From: an uncultured Planktomarina sp.
GTDB lineage: Bacteria; Pseudomonadota; Alphaproteobacteria; Rhodobacterales; Rhodobacteraceae
Direction of reading: 5' to 3'
DNA length: 64,000 nt
Assembly (NCBI GenBank): GCA_905181815.1
Contig: CAJIZA010000001.1
Coordinates: 558,001-622,000, forward strand
Part shown: one piece after another, positions 1 through 10,313 of the stretch
Layout of the letters: every line of letters begins with the position of its first letter
Numbering within the stretch: position 1 is the stretch's first letter
Notes under the pieces: model-generated
What the model was told of the DNA's origin: nothing
Database searches by the model: none
Seen by the model: only the letters and a program-made list of their open reading frames with translations
Position numbers and translations under genes: made by a program

Positions 1-1659
1 CAAATTTATTTTGATCAGGCACAATTGCGGGTGATGGATGTGCCCGTATTTTTCTTTCCCTATTTGCGGCTGCCCGACCCCAGCTTAAAGCGCGCCACCG
101 GGTTTTTGGTTCCAGAGCTGACAACCTCTACGACTTTAGGGACCGCAATTCGCGTGCCCTATTTCATAAAACTAGGCGATCATCACGATATCACCCTATC
201 GCCGATGGTCTCTTCACGCACTAAGACCCTCGGCCTGAGATATCGCCATGCTTATCGCACCGGGATCATTGAGCTTGAAGGTGCCTATTCACACGACACG
301 ATTCTTGTTGGCCAAAATCGGGGCTATCTCTTCGGCACGGCCAATTTTGCCTTAGACACTGGCTCCGCACTCCGCGGTCAGCTGCAAAGCACTAGTGATC
401 CCGCCTATTTATTTGAATATGATGTCAAAGAAATTGACAGGCTGGAAAACAAGATTACCTTTGAGCGCACCCAAAGAGACCGCAACATCGAGCTGCGGTT
501 TTCCAATTATCATTCCTTGCGTGACAGCGAGAGCAATGCCACCCAACCCACTTTGGTCACCGAAGCCATCGCACAACACCGCAGCTATCCCAATGGCTTA
601 GGCGGTGTTTTTGATCTAGAATCCAGCCTGTTGACCAGCTATCGCTCCTCCACATCGCCGGTTGACGGACCCGACAGCGGTGATGAGGTTGACGGCTATG
701 ACACGCTGCGCCTCTCATCGCTGGCTAAATATCGCCGCGATTGGGTGCTGCCCAAGGGTGTCGTTGTAGATTTTGCCACTGAGCTGGAAGCTTCCCATTA
801 CGTGGTGCGCCAGCACCAGGATATCGCGCCTGCAACCACCCGGATCACCGGCGGCGGCGCCCTTGGCATGCGCTGGCCCCTTGCCCGGCGGTTTGCCGGG
901 GGCGCATTGCAGCAGCTCGAACCTCGCATCCAATTGGCCGGAGTGATCGCTGATTCAGACACCATTCCCAATCAAGACAGCACGCAGGTCGAGTTTGACG
1001 AGGGCAATCTGTTCCGCTCCAATCGCGCGCCAGGATTTGATCTCGTCGAAACCGGCACGCGCATGAATGTTGGGCTTGCCGGCCGCATTGATTATCCAAA
1101 CCAAACCAAGATTGGATGGGAGATTGGCCGAATTTATCGAACAGACAGCACCAACAGCTTCACCAATACCTCAGGTCTCAGCGGCCATGTGAGCGATTGG
1201 CTCCTCGCCGCCCATATCCAAACACCCCTTGGCATAGAATTGGTCGCGCGCACCCTGCTAGAAAATTTCGCTCGACTCAAAAAATCTGAAGTGCGCACCA
1301 GCTGGTACACCAACCAGCATCGACTAGATGCAACCTATGTTGGATTAACCGCCGATGAGGCGGAAAATCGCAATGTGGCGTTGAGCTCGCTTGCATTGAA
1401 ATGGAACTATCAATTTTTGCCCGATTGGCTCTCAACCTCAGAATTTCAATTTGACACCTCAATCGGTGAGGCGTCCAAGTTCAAATTCGGATTAGAATAT
1501 GCAAACGAATGCGTTATCATAGATTTTTCAGCCTCGCGTCGCTTTGCAACATCCGCTATACTGTCAGATAAAACTGAATTTGGTCTGAGCGTAGAACTGG
1601 CTGGATTTTCTACAGGCGTCAGAAACATAAAGAAAAGCCGTCAATGCGGCGCATCATGA
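1..1659 (+). CDS. lptD: LPS-assembly protein LptD, C-terminal part (5' end outside window)
   Basis: Outer-membrane beta-barrel that receives lipopolysaccharide from the Lpt bridge and inserts it into the outer leaflet. The reading frame is open from base 1, so the start and the N-terminal jellyroll lie outside the window; about 552 residues remain. The visible part begins with the family segment PVFFFPYLRLPDPSLKRATG, then alternating hydrophobic and polar strands typical of a barrel. Two late cysteines (in NECV and RQCG) could match the disulfide-forming C-terminal cysteines of LptD, but this is inference. It ends 12 bases before the surA-like gene, the same order as in the lptD-surA-pdxA-rsmA operon of Escherichia coli, which supports the call. 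Confidence 0.9.
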   Translation, partial: QIYFDQAQLRVMDVPVFFFPYLRLPDPSLKRATGFLVPELTTSTTLGTAIRVPYFIKLGDHHDITLSPMVSSRTKTLGLRYRHAYRTGIIELEGAYSHDTILVGQNRGYLFGTANFALDTGSALRGQLQSTSDPAYLFEYDVKEIDRLENKITFERTQRDRNIELRFSNYHSLRDSESNATQPTLVTEAIAQHRSYPNGLGGVFDLESSLLTSYRSSTSPVDGPDSGDEVDGYDTLRLSSLAKYRRDWVLPKGVVVDFATELEASHYVVRQHQDIAPATTRITGGGALGMRWPLARRFAGGALQQLEPRIQLAGVIADSDTIPNQDSTQVEFDEGNLFRSNRAPGFDLVETGTRMNVGLAGRIDYPNQTKIGWEIGRIYRTDSTNSFTNTSGLSGHVSDWLLAAHIQTPLGIELVARTLLENFARLKKSEVRTSWYTNQHRLDATYVGLTADEAENRNVALSSLALKWNYQFLPDWLSTSEFQFDTSIGEASKFKFGLEYANECVIIDFSASRRFATSAILSDKTEFGLSVELAGFSTGVRNIKKSRQCGAS

Positions 1660-1671
1660 ACGAGGTTTGAA

Positions 1672-2871
1672 ATGATCAAGATCACCCTGCGCTTAGGTCT
1701 AGCAGCTCTTGTTCTGATCGGCTCGGTCCACAGCTCAGCTCAGGCGCAAGGGCCGTTTGATCTGGTGATTTCCGTGAACAGGGCCGCCATCACCGCTTAT
1801 GAACTGAACCAACGCGAGCGGTTTTTGGAAATTTTACAGCGCTCCTCCGGTATGGCGCAGCGCGCGCGCGACACTTTGATTGAAGATCGTTTGAAAATGG
1901 CGGCCGCTGATAGGGCCGGCATTAAGTTGAGCGGGGCGCAAGTGTTCAAAGCCATGGAAGGTTTTGCCGCCAATGCCAATCTCAATCTCGACCAATTGCT
2001 GGAAACTTTTGCCCAAAGCAGCGTTGATGAGCAAACCTATCGCGATTTCATCAAAGCTGGGGTGACCTGGCGCGAACTTGTTCGGGCCCGCTTTGCGGCC
2101 CGCAGCGCACCGAGTGAAGCGGAAATTGACCGCGCGCTCGCGTCTGCCGGAGCCCAGGGTGGGGTAAAAGTGCTCTTGTCTGAAATTGTTTTACCAGCCA
2201 GATCTGCGGAAGAGCTGAACAGCTCACGTCAGACCATGGAACGCTTGGGGCGCATCACGTCGACCGACAATTTTTCTGAACAAGCCCGCCTGCTCTCAGT
2301 GGCGCAATCGCGCGTGAATGGCGGTCGGCTAGAATGGGCCAATCTGAGCGATCTGCCCGATGGCCTGCGTCCTATCATTTCCGGTTTGCGCCCAGGTCAG
2401 ATCACCACGCCCCTTGAGATGACGAATGCGATAGTATTGTTTCAACTGCGTGATGTGGCAGAGACCACATCACAATTTCCAGAAATATCCTCCATTGAAT
2501 ACGCGCGTTTGAGTGGACCGGCGGATGCTGTGAAAACCGCCACGCACATGGCCGATACCTGCGATGATTTTTACGGCGAGGTCAAAGCGAATCCGTCGCT
2601 CACCTTCACAATTCATTCCAAAAGCCCTGACCAAATTTCCCAAGCTTTATTTCTGAGGCTGATGGGCCTCGATAAGAATGAGTTTGATGATATGCCAACA
2701 GCAGAGGGGGAACACGCTGAAATTGTCATGCTCTGCACTCGGGTCTATGCGGCGCTGGAAGATGTTTCACGGGGACAAGTTGCAGATAATTTGCGCTCCG
2801 CAAGGATCTCTAGCCTAGCCGACGGGTTTCTCGCCGAGCTGCGCGCCAGCGCAGATATCGTCTATCATTAA
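1672..2871 (+). CDS. surA: SurA-like periplasmic chaperone / peptidylprolyl isomerase
   Basis: Periplasmic chaperone expected to escort outer-membrane proteins to the Bam complex. The 399-residue product opens with a signal peptide (hydrophobic LAALVLIG core, probable cleavage after SSAQAQ). A SurA N-terminal domain follows at about residues 27-160, then one parvulin-type (PPIC) region at about 165-260. Escherichia coli SurA has two parvulin domains, so one is missing or unrecognisable, as is usual in alphaproteobacteria. The start follows a GAGG ribosome site. It lies directly after lptD and before pdxA in a conserved operon. Confidence 0.85.
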   Translation: MIKITLRLGLAALVLIGSVHSSAQAQGPFDLVISVNRAAITAYELNQRERFLEILQRSSGMAQRARDTLIEDRLKMAAADRAGIKLSGAQVFKAMEGFAANANLNLDQLLETFAQSSVDEQTYRDFIKAGVTWRELVRARFAARSAPSEAEIDRALASAGAQGGVKVLLSEIVLPARSAEELNSSRQTMERLGRITSTDNFSEQARLLSVAQSRVNGGRLEWANLSDLPDGLRPIISGLRPGQITTPLEMTNAIVLFQLRDVAETTSQFPEISSIEYARLSGPADAVKTATHMADTCDDFYGEVKANPSLTFTIHSKSPDQISQALFLRLMGLDKNEFDDMPTAEGEHAEIVMLCTRVYAALEDVSRGQVADNLRSARISSLADGFLAELRASADIVYH

Positions 2872-2965
2872 CCCCGATTGCAGTGGTGGTTTTACAAAAT
2901 TTCAAACCCAGAAGACTTGGTACCTGGCGCTTTGAAACTTGATTTTTGGTACAGGTGCTTTGTTG

Positions 2966-3952
2966 ATGACAAATAAGACCACACACGCGCCCCTTGCCGT
3001 CACTTGCGGTGATCCTGCGGGGATTGGAATTGAAATATTTATAGCCGCGCAGAAAGAAATTGGCGGTGACATCCCTATGGTTCTTTTTGCCGATCGGCGG
3101 CATTTGCCGCAAGGTGCTCCGATCACGCTGTTTCAGCCCCATACCGCGCCCCCACCGCCAGATCACATTTGGCTGCATCAGATTGATTTCGCCCAGCCCG
3201 CGCATCCTGGCCAACCCAATCGGCGCAATGCGGCCGGGGTGATTGCGGCCATTGAACAGGCGGTGCGGCTCACCCAGGCCGGACAGATGGCCGGCCTATG
3301 CACTGCGCCCATTCACAAGGCAATTTTGCAAGACGGGGCTGGGTTTCAGTTTCCTGGGCATACGGAATTTTTGGCATATCTCTGCGGCGTTCAGCAGGTT
3401 GTGATGATGCTGACCTGCCCAGCTCTCTCTGTCGTACCGCTCACCATTCATATTCCAATCAGCGATGTGCCAAAGGCCATTACCTGGGAGATGTTTCGCA
3501 GCACCGCTCACATCCTGAATGAGGCGTTGCGCCATGACTTTGGCATCGCAGAACCGCGCATCAGCGTAGCCGGGCTTAATCCCCATGCCAGCGAAGGCGG
3601 TAAGATTGGCAGGGAGGACATAGACCAAATCACCCCCTGGATTGCCGAGCTGCAAGGTGCCGGATTGTCGATCACCGGGCCACATTCCGCCGATACGATG
3701 TTTCATTCAAAGGCGCGCGCGCGCTATGACGCGGCTCTGTGCATGTACCATGATCAGGCATTAATCCCTATTAAAACTTTGGATTTTTCTGGTGGCATTA
3801 ATGTCACCTTGGGCCTGCCCATCGTGCGCACATCTCCCGACCACGGCACCGCCTTCGATATTGCCGGTCAAGGCCTTGCAGATGCTTCCTCAATGGTTCA
3901 AGCCATAGGATGTGCAGATCGCATAATAAAGGCGCGCCAAAATGCAGTTTGA
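2966..3952 (+). CDS. pdxA: 4-hydroxythreonine-4-phosphate dehydrogenase
   Basis: NAD-dependent enzyme of the DXP-dependent pyridoxal phosphate pathway; it oxidises and decarboxylates 4-phosphohydroxy-L-threonine. The 328-residue length matches the family (329 in Escherichia coli). Visible motifs are GDPAGIG near the N-terminus, FPGHTEF with a probable metal-ligand His, and [10 protein letters not shown] with another His. I chose the ATG at 2966 ([10 protein letters not shown]) over an upstream TTG because it places the conserved CGDPAGIG at the normal distance from the start. The 3' end overlaps rsmA by 11 bases, which suggests translational coupling. Confidence 0.95.
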   Translation: MTNKTTHAPLAVTCGDPAGIGIEIFIAAQKEIGGDIPMVLFADRRHLPQGAPITLFQPHTAPPPPDHIWLHQIDFAQPAHPGQPNRRNAAGVIAAIEQAVRLTQAGQMAGLCTAPIHKAILQDGAGFQFPGHTEFLAYLCGVQQVVMMLTCPALSVVPLTIHIPISDVPKAITWEMFRSTAHILNEALRHDFGIAEPRISVAGLNPHASEGGKIGREDIDQITPWIAELQGAGLSITGPHSADTMFHSKARARYDAALCMYHDQALIPIKTLDFSGGINVTLGLPIVRTSPDHGTAFDIAGQGLADASSMVQAIGCADRIIKARQNAV

Positions 3953-4778
3953 CGACCTTCCCCCACTGCGCGATGTCATTGCCGCCCATGGATTAGACGC
4001 AAAAAAATCTTTGGGGCAAAACTTTCTACTGGATCTCAACCTCACATCAAAAATTTCAAGGCTGGCCGGAGATATAAGCGACCATGACGTCTTGGAAGTG
4101 GGGCCCGGGCCGGGTGGTTTGACGCGCGGGCTTTTGGCCGCCGGCGCGCGCCGGATCGTAGCCTTGGAGAAAGATCCTCGCTGCATGCCAGCGCTGGCAC
4201 AGATTGCTGCGGCCTATCCCGGCCGTTTGGATATATTCAACGCCGATGCTTTGGATTTTGACATGCGCGGCCAACTCACCGGGCCTGTCCGCGTGGTGGC
4301 CAACCTGCCCTATAACGTGGGCACCGAGCTTTTGGTGCGCTGGCTTACACCGAAAGACTGGCCACCATTTTGGAGCACTTTGACTTTAATGTTTCAAAAA
4401 GAAGTGGCCGAGCGGATCATCGCTACGCCGGGCACAAAAGCCTATGGGCGCCTTGGTATTTTAGCCCAATGGAAGAGCACCCCCTCTGTGGTGATGGAAC
4501 TTCCGCCTGAAGCCTTTACGCCGCCACCGAAAGTCCATTCTGCCGTCGTGCATCTTGAAGCCTTGGCAGAGCCACGCTTTCCAGCGCCAGCGGGACTTTT
4601 ATCTTCAACCGTTGCCATGGCGTTCAATCAACGCCGCAAGATGCTACGTTCGAGCCTGAAATCTGCGGCACCCAACATTGAAACTGCACTCCGTGATGCG
4701 GGACTCGAACCCACTGCGCGAGCCGAAGAAATTTCGCTTGAAGGGTTCTGTGCCTTAGCGCGCCGATTGGCGAAATAG
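3942..4778 (+). CDS. rsmA: 16S rRNA dimethyladenosine transferase
   Basis: Dimethylates two adjacent adenosines in the 3' hairpin of 16S rRNA during 30S assembly (KsgA). The 278-residue protein shows the LGQNFLLD entry motif, the SAM-binding VGPGPGGLT loop and the catalytic NLPYN motif, all expected for the family. It overlaps the end of pdxA, as in the pdxA-ksgA arrangement of many proteobacteria. It is the last gene of this forward operon; the next gene converges on it. No strong hairpin was seen in the 128 bases between them. Confidence 0.96.
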   Translation: MQFDDLPPLRDVIAAHGLDAKKSLGQNFLLDLNLTSKISRLAGDISDHDVLEVGPGPGGLTRGLLAAGARRIVALEKDPRCMPALAQIAAAYPGRLDIFNADALDFDMRGQLTGPVRVVANLPYNVGTELLVRWLTPKDWPPFWSTLTLMFQKEVAERIIATPGTKAYGRLGILAQWKSTPSVVMELPPEAFTPPPKVHSAVVHLEALAEPRFPAPAGLLSSTVAMAFNQRRKMLRSSLKSAAPNIETALRDAGLEPTARAEEISLEGFCALARRLAK

Positions 4779-4906
4779 TCCTAAAAATAAATATTTCTTC
4801 GTAATGGTGGAGGGTTTTAGAATTTTTAGGCAGAAATTCGTAACCAATATCATGCCGCGCTTCGCGCGTGCTGGACTCAGACGTACTAAGAACCAAAGAG
4901 GCAGAC

Positions 4907-5509
4907 TTAATCCTCTGAAACAGGCGCAGGCTTGGCTGCTGCATCAGCTGCAAGCGCCGCATCTTTGACCGGATTCGCTGGCTTACGACGCACGCGTGGT
5001 TTGGCGGGCTCTGCGCTTTTGGTCGACTCTATCGGTGGCGTTTGCGACATATCGTCCGGGTTCAAAGGTGCCAAATCTGGTTGCGGGGCATCAGAAAAAT
5101 CGGCGATATCCAAGGCCGACGGCATTTTGACTTGCTCAACATCGCCGCGATCGCGCCGCGGTTCCGAGCGATCATTGCGTTCACCCCGTTCCTGATCCCG
5201 CTGGGCTTGTTTTTCACGATTCTCACGATCTTGCTGCTCACGGCGGGCTTCGATTTCACGCTGAGCTTCTGCCAAGAGCCGCATGTAATGCTCTGCGTGC
5301 TGCTGGAAGTTTTCAGCCGCCACACGGTCACCTGACAATTGCGCATCACGGGTGAGCTGTTGGTATTTTTCAATAATTTGCTGAGGCGTGCCACGCACCT
5401 TACCCTCAGGCCCTGAACTATCGAACACGCGGTTCATGATATTCGCGCCGGAGCGGTTGTTATTATTGCGATTATTCTTCGAGCGAGGGCGCGTTTTTGA
5501 AGATCTCAT
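4907..5509 (-). CDS. DUF4167 domain-containing protein
   Basis: Protein of unknown function, 200 residues, of a family found widely in alphaproteobacteria. The N-terminal 70-80 residues carry the conserved part: a basic, Asn-rich start (KNNRNNNNRSG), then NRVFDSSGPEGKVRGT and a helical region ending in ENFQQHAEHYMRLL. The rest is highly charged low complexity (Glu/Arg/Gln from about 80 to 125) and an acidic, Pro/Ala-rich tail, probably disordered. The basic start suggests nucleic acid binding, but that is inference. It stands downstream of prmC on the same strand, separated by 160 bases. Confidence 0.85.
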   Translation of the reverse strand: MRSSKTRPRSKNNRNNNNRSGANIMNRVFDSSGPEGKVRGTPQQIIEKYQQLTRDAQLSGDRVAAENFQQHAEHYMRLLAEAQREIEARREQQDRENREKQAQRDQERGERNDRSEPRRDRGDVEQVKMPSALDIADFSDAPQPDLAPLNPDDMSQTPPIESTKSAEPAKPRVRRKPANPVKDAALAADAAAKPAPVSED

Positions 5510-5669
5510 GTGTTGAAAAAGCCTATTTGGCGACGGACCGATTAAGTACTAACTGCAATGGGTCATGATTGGGTTTCATGTCGTAGATACCTGCGCGTGC
5601 TACCGACGCTTGCTACAGACCATGTTTGGGTCAAATCAGCAAGCAAAAAATCGTTATTTGTCCGAATTA

Positions 5670-6518
5670 TTACGTTTTTTCCGCCCGTGCCCGGCAGGAG
5701 ACAACCCGCGGCCGGTGTTCCAAATCTTCCAAAATAGCAATGTCGCGGTAGCCCTCTTTGCACAGCATCTCTGCCACTGCTGCCCCTTGATCATAGCCAA
5801 TTTCAAACAGTAGCCGGCCCTCTGGTGCCAAGAACCCATGCACTTGATGCGCAATTGTCGCGTAATGGCTCAAGCCATCTTTATAGTCCGTCAGCGCTGA
5901 TTTTGGCTCATGGTGTACTTCGGGTGATAGGCCCTTCAATACGGCAGGGTGGATATAGGGTGGGTTGGAGACAATAAGGTCAAAGCGCTCAGCGGGAATC
6001 CCTGTACACCAGTCAGATCGACAAAATCGCACACGATCGGTTAATTGCAAATTTTCGGCATTGCGGCGCGCCACCTCAAGTGCCTTTGTCGATTGGTCCA
6101 CAGCCAATCCGTACGCTGATGAATTTTCAGCCAAGAGTGACAGAATAATGCAGCCCGACCCAGCCCCGAGATCCAAGACATTTTGAAATGGGGCCGACAG
6201 CGCGCGCGCCACCAGCTCTTCTGTTTCAGGCCTTGGATCCAACACATCGTGGGTGACGATAAAGCGATGTTCGTAGAAATCGCGGTAGCCCAAAATATGC
6301 GACATCGGCACACGCGCCACCCTTGAACTCAGAGTGGCCTCAAGCTCCGCAGATTGTTCAGCATTAAGCGTCTCCTCCAGCCGCAATGACACTTGCAGCG
6401 CGTCTATGTCCAAAACAAAGGCCAATAAAATCCGCGCCTCGCGCCGAAAATCCTCTATGCCGGCGCCCAAAAGCCTTTGCCCAGCATAGGTCAAGGCCGT
6501 CTGGAGAGTTTGGCTCAT
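5670..6518 (-). CDS. prmC: Release factor glutamine methyltransferase
   Basis: SAM-dependent N5-methyltransferase (HemK) that methylates the glutamine of the GGQ motif in RF1 and RF2, raising termination efficiency. The 282-residue product has an N-terminal helical substrate-recognition domain, the SAM loop DLGAGSGCI and the catalytic SNPPYI (NPPY) motif. Its ATG overlaps the stop codon of prfA in an ATGA junction, so it is coupled to the gene for its own substrate, the common prfA-prmC arrangement. Confidence 0.96.
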   Translation of the reverse strand: MSQTLQTALTYAGQRLLGAGIEDFRREARILLAFVLDIDALQVSLRLEETLNAEQSAELEATLSSRVARVPMSHILGYRDFYEHRFIVTHDVLDPRPETEELVARALSAPFQNVLDLGAGSGCIILSLLAENSSAYGLAVDQSTKALEVARRNAENLQLTDRVRFCRSDWCTGIPAERFDLIVSNPPYIHPAVLKGLSPEVHHEPKSALTDYKDGLSHYATIAHQVHGFLAPEGRLLFEIGYDQGAAVAEMLCKEGYRDIAILEDLEHRPRVVSCRARAEKT

Positions 6519-7564
6519 CCGTTCATTTCCGACAGCAAGACCGCTTGCGCCTCTGAGGTTAAAGCGTCAATGGTTTCGTCCAAATCACCCTGCAAAATTT
6601 GTTCAAGTCGGTAAAGTGTGAGGCCGATGCGATGATCGGTCATCCGGCCCTGAGGGTAGTTATAGGTGCGGATCCGTTCTGAGCGGTCGCCAGACCCCAC
6701 TTGTGATTTGCGGTCGGCAGAACGCTCCTCATCCGCCCGAGCCCGTTCCAGATCATAAAGCCGGGTTTTGAGCACCTGCATGGCAATCTCACGATTGCGG
6801 TGCTGCGATTTTTCCGCGCTGACGACGATCAGCCCAGTGCGCAAATGGGTGATGCGCACCGCGGAATCGGTGGTGTTAACATGCTGCCCACCGGCCCCGC
6901 TGGCACGCATAGTATCAATGCGAATATCGTTTGGATCAATGTGAATATCCACATCCTCTGCCTCGGGCAATACCGCCACAGTGGCCGCTGAGGTGTGAAT
7001 GCGCCCTCCGCTTTCAGTGCTGGGCACGCGCTGCACCCGATGCACACCGCTTTCATACTTCAGCTTGGCAAATACTCCCTCGCCTTTGATATGGGCGACA
7101 AACTCCTTAACGCCGCCAAGCTCGGTGGTTTGATTTTCAATGACATCAAAGCCCCAGCCTTGAGCCTCCACATAGCGCTGGTACATGCGGATCAAATCAG
7201 CGGCAAAAAGCGCAGCCTCATCGCCGCCCGTTCCGGGGCGAATTTCCAAAATGGCTGCACGCGCATCCGCCTCATCTTTCGGCAAAAGCGTCAGTTGCAG
7301 GTCATGCTCGGCCTTGGGCAGTGCGGCGCGGAGCACGGGCAGCTCTTCGATCGCCAGCTCGCGCATATCTGGATCATCTATCATCCCTTCTGCATCAGAA
7401 ATATCGCGAAGCAAAGTTTGATAGGCCCGCACTTCTTCCACCACAGGCCGCAAATCAGAATATTCCTTGGCCAATTTTGCAATATCGCCCACACCTTCAG
7501 ACATTTGAGCTTCGATGAACTCAAACCTTTGGATGATCTGCTGTAATGTATCTTCTGCTATCAT
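6515..7564 (-). CDS. prfA: Peptide chain release factor 1
   Basis: Recognises UAA and UAG stop codons and triggers peptide release. The 349-residue protein has the GAGGQHVN loop (catalytic GGQ) and the codon-reading tripeptide P-S-T within RVPSTES, of the RF1 PxT type rather than the RF2 SPF type. The start is ATG at 7564. Downstream prmC overlaps it; upstream is the DUF1499 gene with a gap of 59 bases. Length and domain order are normal. Confidence 0.97.
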   Translation of the reverse strand: MIAEDTLQQIIQRFEFIEAQMSEGVGDIAKLAKEYSDLRPVVEEVRAYQTLLRDISDAEGMIDDPDMRELAIEELPVLRAALPKAEHDLQLTLLPKDEADARAAILEIRPGTGGDEAALFAADLIRMYQRYVEAQGWGFDVIENQTTELGGVKEFVAHIKGEGVFAKLKYESGVHRVQRVPSTESGGRIHTSAATVAVLPEAEDVDIHIDPNDIRIDTMRASGAGGQHVNTTDSAVRITHLRTGLIVVSAEKSQHRNREIAMQVLKTRLYDLERARADEERSADRKSQVGSGDRSERIRTYNYPQGRMTDHRIGLTLYRLEQILQGDLDETIDALTSEAQAVLLSEMNG

Positions 7565-7623
7565 GCCTTCAGCTCGCCTATGTCGCCCGCGGGGTCAAGA
7601 GGGGTCGGGCTTTGGGCACGGTT

Positions 7624-8025
7624 TTAATCGGCAATCCAAGCCTCGATCCGTTTTTTATTGCTGCCCCAATCAGACCCACCGAAACTAGAATAGCCGCGCA
7701 GATGCGTGCCACTCTCATCTCGCCACAGCTCAACAATGTCTTTAAAACCCCAAAAGCGTGATCTCAGGAGCACTTTGAGCCGTGGGTCTTTCATAATGAT
7801 CTCATGGCGCGGATTGGCCAAAATGCGGTCTTTGATCTGCGCAAAACACAGATCATCCCGGCGGATATAGAAGCCACTGAGATGCGACTGCACGGTTTGC
7901 CCAGGCGCAATTTGCCCGCCCGGCCAGTCCGAATTCACAAGCGGCCAGAAGCGCCCCACCAGTTGCAAGCCCGCAAAAAGTGCCAGCGCCAAAACAAGTA
8001 TTTTAATCAAAGGTTCGTCCCTCAA
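7624..8025 (-). CDS. DUF1499 family protein
   Basis: Small protein of unknown function, 133 residues. One N-terminal hydrophobic segment (IKILVLALALFAGLQLVG) is likely a membrane anchor, with the remainder outside the cytoplasm. The C-terminal half fits the DUF1499 pattern: a Phe-Ala-Gln segment, a beta-rich core with FKDIVELWRDE, and the closing SDWGSNKKRIEAWI resembling the usual ...DfGvNrkRie motif. Its start overlaps the stop of the upstream ureohydrolase gene in an ATGA-type junction, so both are probably co-translated. The link to that enzyme's function is unclear. Confidence 0.75.
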   Translation of the reverse strand: MRDEPLIKILVLALALFAGLQLVGRFWPLVNSDWPGGQIAPGQTVQSHLSGFYIRRDDLCFAQIKDRILANPRHEIIMKDPRLKVLLRSRFWGFKDIVELWRDESGTHLRGYSSFGGSDWGSNKKRIEAWIAD

Positions 8026-8963
8026 CGATAAGCAACACCAGGCAAAATGCTCAAGATTTCAAACATCAAATTCGCCGCCGTCAGGGCTGTGTTGCCCGAG
8101 GTGTCATACATAGGGCTCACTTCAACCATATCAAAACCCACGATGTTCAATCCGCGTAAGGCGCGGATCAGCTCCATGGCCTGTGGCGTGGTCAGCCCGC
8201 CGATCTCTGGCGTACCGGTGCCGGGGGCATAGGCGGGATCCAGGCTGTCAATATCATAGGTCAGATAACAGGGGTGATCACCGATGGCGTGGCGAATTTC
8301 TTGACCCAAGGGGGTCAGCGATTTATGCCAAATCTCTGGCGCCGTGATCATGTTAAAGCCCCAACCGGCAGCCTCGGAAAAGTCTTCTGCGGTGTATCCC
8401 GTGCCACGCAGGCCGATTTGATACACTAAATCCGGCTCCAATAGCCGTTCCTCATAAGCTCGGCGGAACACCGTCCCATGAGTTTCGCGCTCTCCAAACA
8501 TCTCATCGTTGACATCCGCATGCGCATCAATATGCACCAAAGCCACAGGCCCGTGCTTTTTCGCAATCGAGCGCAGGATTGGCAGGGTCAAAGAATGATC
8601 CCCGCCAAGCGTAGCCGGCACCACAGGGTAGTCGTGCAAACCGTCGTAGGCGGATTCAATAATGTTCAAACTCTCAGCCAGGCTGAAGGTGTTGATGGCC
8701 ACATCGCCCATATCAGCCACCTGTAGGCTGTCAAAAGGCGCCGCGCCGGTTTGCAAGTTATACGGCCGGATCATCGCGCTTTCTTGGCGAATCTGCTTGG
8801 GGCCAAACCGCGTGCCAGACCGCCAAGAGGTGCCGATATCCATAGGGATGCCCATGACAACAACGTCCAATCCTTCTGGGCTTTGCGCCTCTGGCAGGCG
8901 CATAAAGGTTTGCAGCCCAGCAAAACGGGCCAGATCATTGCCGGAAATTGGTTGGTTGGGCAT
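8022..8963 (-). CDS. Ureohydrolase of the agmatinase family, guanidinobutyrase/guanidinopropionase-like
   Basis: Binuclear manganese hydrolase expected to release urea from a guanidino compound in the cytoplasm. The 313-residue protein has the metal motifs GGDHS (120-124), DAHAD (146-150) and DIDSLDP (237-243). Its start (PISGNDLARFAGLQTFMRLP) and the GTSWRSGTRFGP and MIRPYN segments resemble Pseudomonas GbuA/GpuA from memory, so 4-guanidinobutyrate or 3-guanidinopropionate are likelier substrates than agmatine; this is inference. I chose the ATG at 8963 because AAAGGA lies 7 bases upstream; the in-frame ATG at 8969 sits almost on that site. The gene overlaps the DUF1499 gene downstream. Confidence 0.85.
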   Translation of the reverse strand: MPNQPISGNDLARFAGLQTFMRLPEAQSPEGLDVVVMGIPMDIGTSWRSGTRFGPKQIRQESAMIRPYNLQTGAAPFDSLQVADMGDVAINTFSLAESLNIIESAYDGLHDYPVVPATLGGDHSLTLPILRSIAKKHGPVALVHIDAHADVNDEMFGERETHGTVFRRAYEERLLEPDLVYQIGLRGTGYTAEDFSEAAGWGFNMITAPEIWHKSLTPLGQEIRHAIGDHPCYLTYDIDSLDPAYAPGTGTPEIGGLTTPQAMELIRALRGLNIVGFDMVEVSPMYDTSGNTALTAANLMFEILSILPGVAYR

Positions 8964-9341
8964 TCGCATATCCTTTGTCTTTGCGGCGAGTTTGCGAGGG
9001 ATGCTGCGCGGTGGCAATGGAAAACTTAAGCCAGGCGCATGAGGTTTTGCGAAGCGCACTACAAGCTCTTTTTGTCATCTGTGCTGGAAAGTCAGGCCAT
9101 TTTTACCTTGGATCCAGCACTAACTTTTACAAAATTGTTATATTACAATTATTTAAACATTTTAACCCGAGTGATCATAGGCAGCATATACGCGGGTTGA
9201 TCCCCTCGTTCTCCTCTAAGCAGCGCAAAGATATCTTTGACACACACCTATGACCGGGGTGGCTTGGATGCGGCGCGAGGACATATACCGAATGACCCCG
9301 CCAGAAATCTTAGCCATCGGTCTGGCACCAATGCCGACGGC
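8964..9341. other. 378-base gap between the two ureohydrolase genes
   Basis: This stretch separates the two paralogous genes, both read on the minus strand. It must hold the promoter of the downstream ureohydrolase; it contains an AT-rich part (about 9119-9165) suited to that, but no clear -35/-10 pair. A 31-codon open frame on the plus strand (9250-9345, starting MTGVAW) is the only small coding candidate; see findings. No terminator hairpin was recognised after the upstream agmatinase gene. Confidence 0.5.
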
Positions 9342-10313
9342 TTAAGCTCGTTGCGCGCGCAGGTTCCAACAGTACAGGCACATCAACTCCATACCCACAT
9401 GCGCCCCCGCAATCGCAGTGGCGCCAGTGGTGTCAAAGGGCGGTGAGACTTCAACCACGTCGCCGCCTTTCATGTTGATCCCGCGCGAGCCGCGCAAAAT
9501 GGCAGCCGCCTGCGCAGATGACAGACCGCCCCAAACCGGCGTGCCAGTGCCCGGGGCAAAAGCCGGATCAAGGCAATCAATATCAAACGTCAGATAAGCT
9601 GGGTGATCGCCCACAATCTCTTTGATTTGCGCTGCGGTGGCCGCCCAGCCTTGATCATGCACGCGGGGTGCATCGATGACTTTCACACCGGCGTCATAAT
9701 CATTCTGGGTGCGAATGCCGACCTGAACGGAACGTTTCACATCCACGATCCCTTCTTTCACCGCTTTATAAAACATGGTGCCATGATCCATACGGGCCGG
9801 ATCATCATCCGGCCAAGTGTCGGAATGCGCATCAAATTGGATCAGGGCCATAGGGCCAAATTTTTCCGCATAGGCCCGTAGGATTGGGAAGGTGATGTAA
9901 TGATCTCCACCAAGTGTCAAAACACCTGGCCCCTTTGCAAGAATTTCAGAAATATGCGCCTTGAGCGCTGCGGGAAAGGCCGGGATATTGGCGTAGTCAA
10001 ATGCCAAATCTCCATAGTCACATATGTTAAAATCCGCCAAAGGGTTAATATCCCAGCCATAGGGCGGATCACAGGGCTGCAGGGTGCTCGCTTCACGAAT
10101 TGCGCGCGGGCCCAGCCTTGTGCCCGGGCGGTTGGTCACCGCCTGATCAAACGGCACACCCGTGACTGCAAGATCCACGCCCTCCAGATCTTTTGAATAG
10201 CGACGACGCATGAAAGACAAAGCGCCACCAAACGCATTTTCAAAGGACATGCCTTTGTAGCCCTCACGCATGATGGCATTATCCACGTCTTTTGCTGCAT
10301 CTTTCAAGGCCAT
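9342..10313 (-). CDS. speB: Agmatinase family ureohydrolase
   Basis: Binuclear manganese enzyme that probably hydrolyses agmatine to putrescine and urea. The 323-residue product carries GGDHY (135-139), DAHSD (161-165) and DIDCLDPAFAPGTGTP (from 244), the three metal-binding signatures of the arginase/agmatinase superfamily. It is clearly a paralogue of, not a copy of, the gene at 8022-8963: the N-termini and the substrate-loop regions differ. Its ATG directly follows the stop codon of the M20 gene, so the pair is translated from one message. The specific substrate is not certain from sequence. Confidence 0.85.
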   Translation of the reverse strand: MALKDAAKDVDNAIMREGYKGMSFENAFGGALSFMRRRYSKDLEGVDLAVTGVPFDQAVTNRPGTRLGPRAIREASTLQPCDPPYGWDINPLADFNICDYGDLAFDYANIPAFPAALKAHISEILAKGPGVLTLGGDHYITFPILRAYAEKFGPMALIQFDAHSDTWPDDDPARMDHGTMFYKAVKEGIVDVKRSVQVGIRTQNDYDAGVKVIDAPRVHDQGWAATAAQIKEIVGDHPAYLTFDIDCLDPAFAPGTGTPVWGGLSSAQAAAILRGSRGINMKGGDVVEVSPPFDTTGATAIAGAHVGMELMCLYCWNLRAQRA

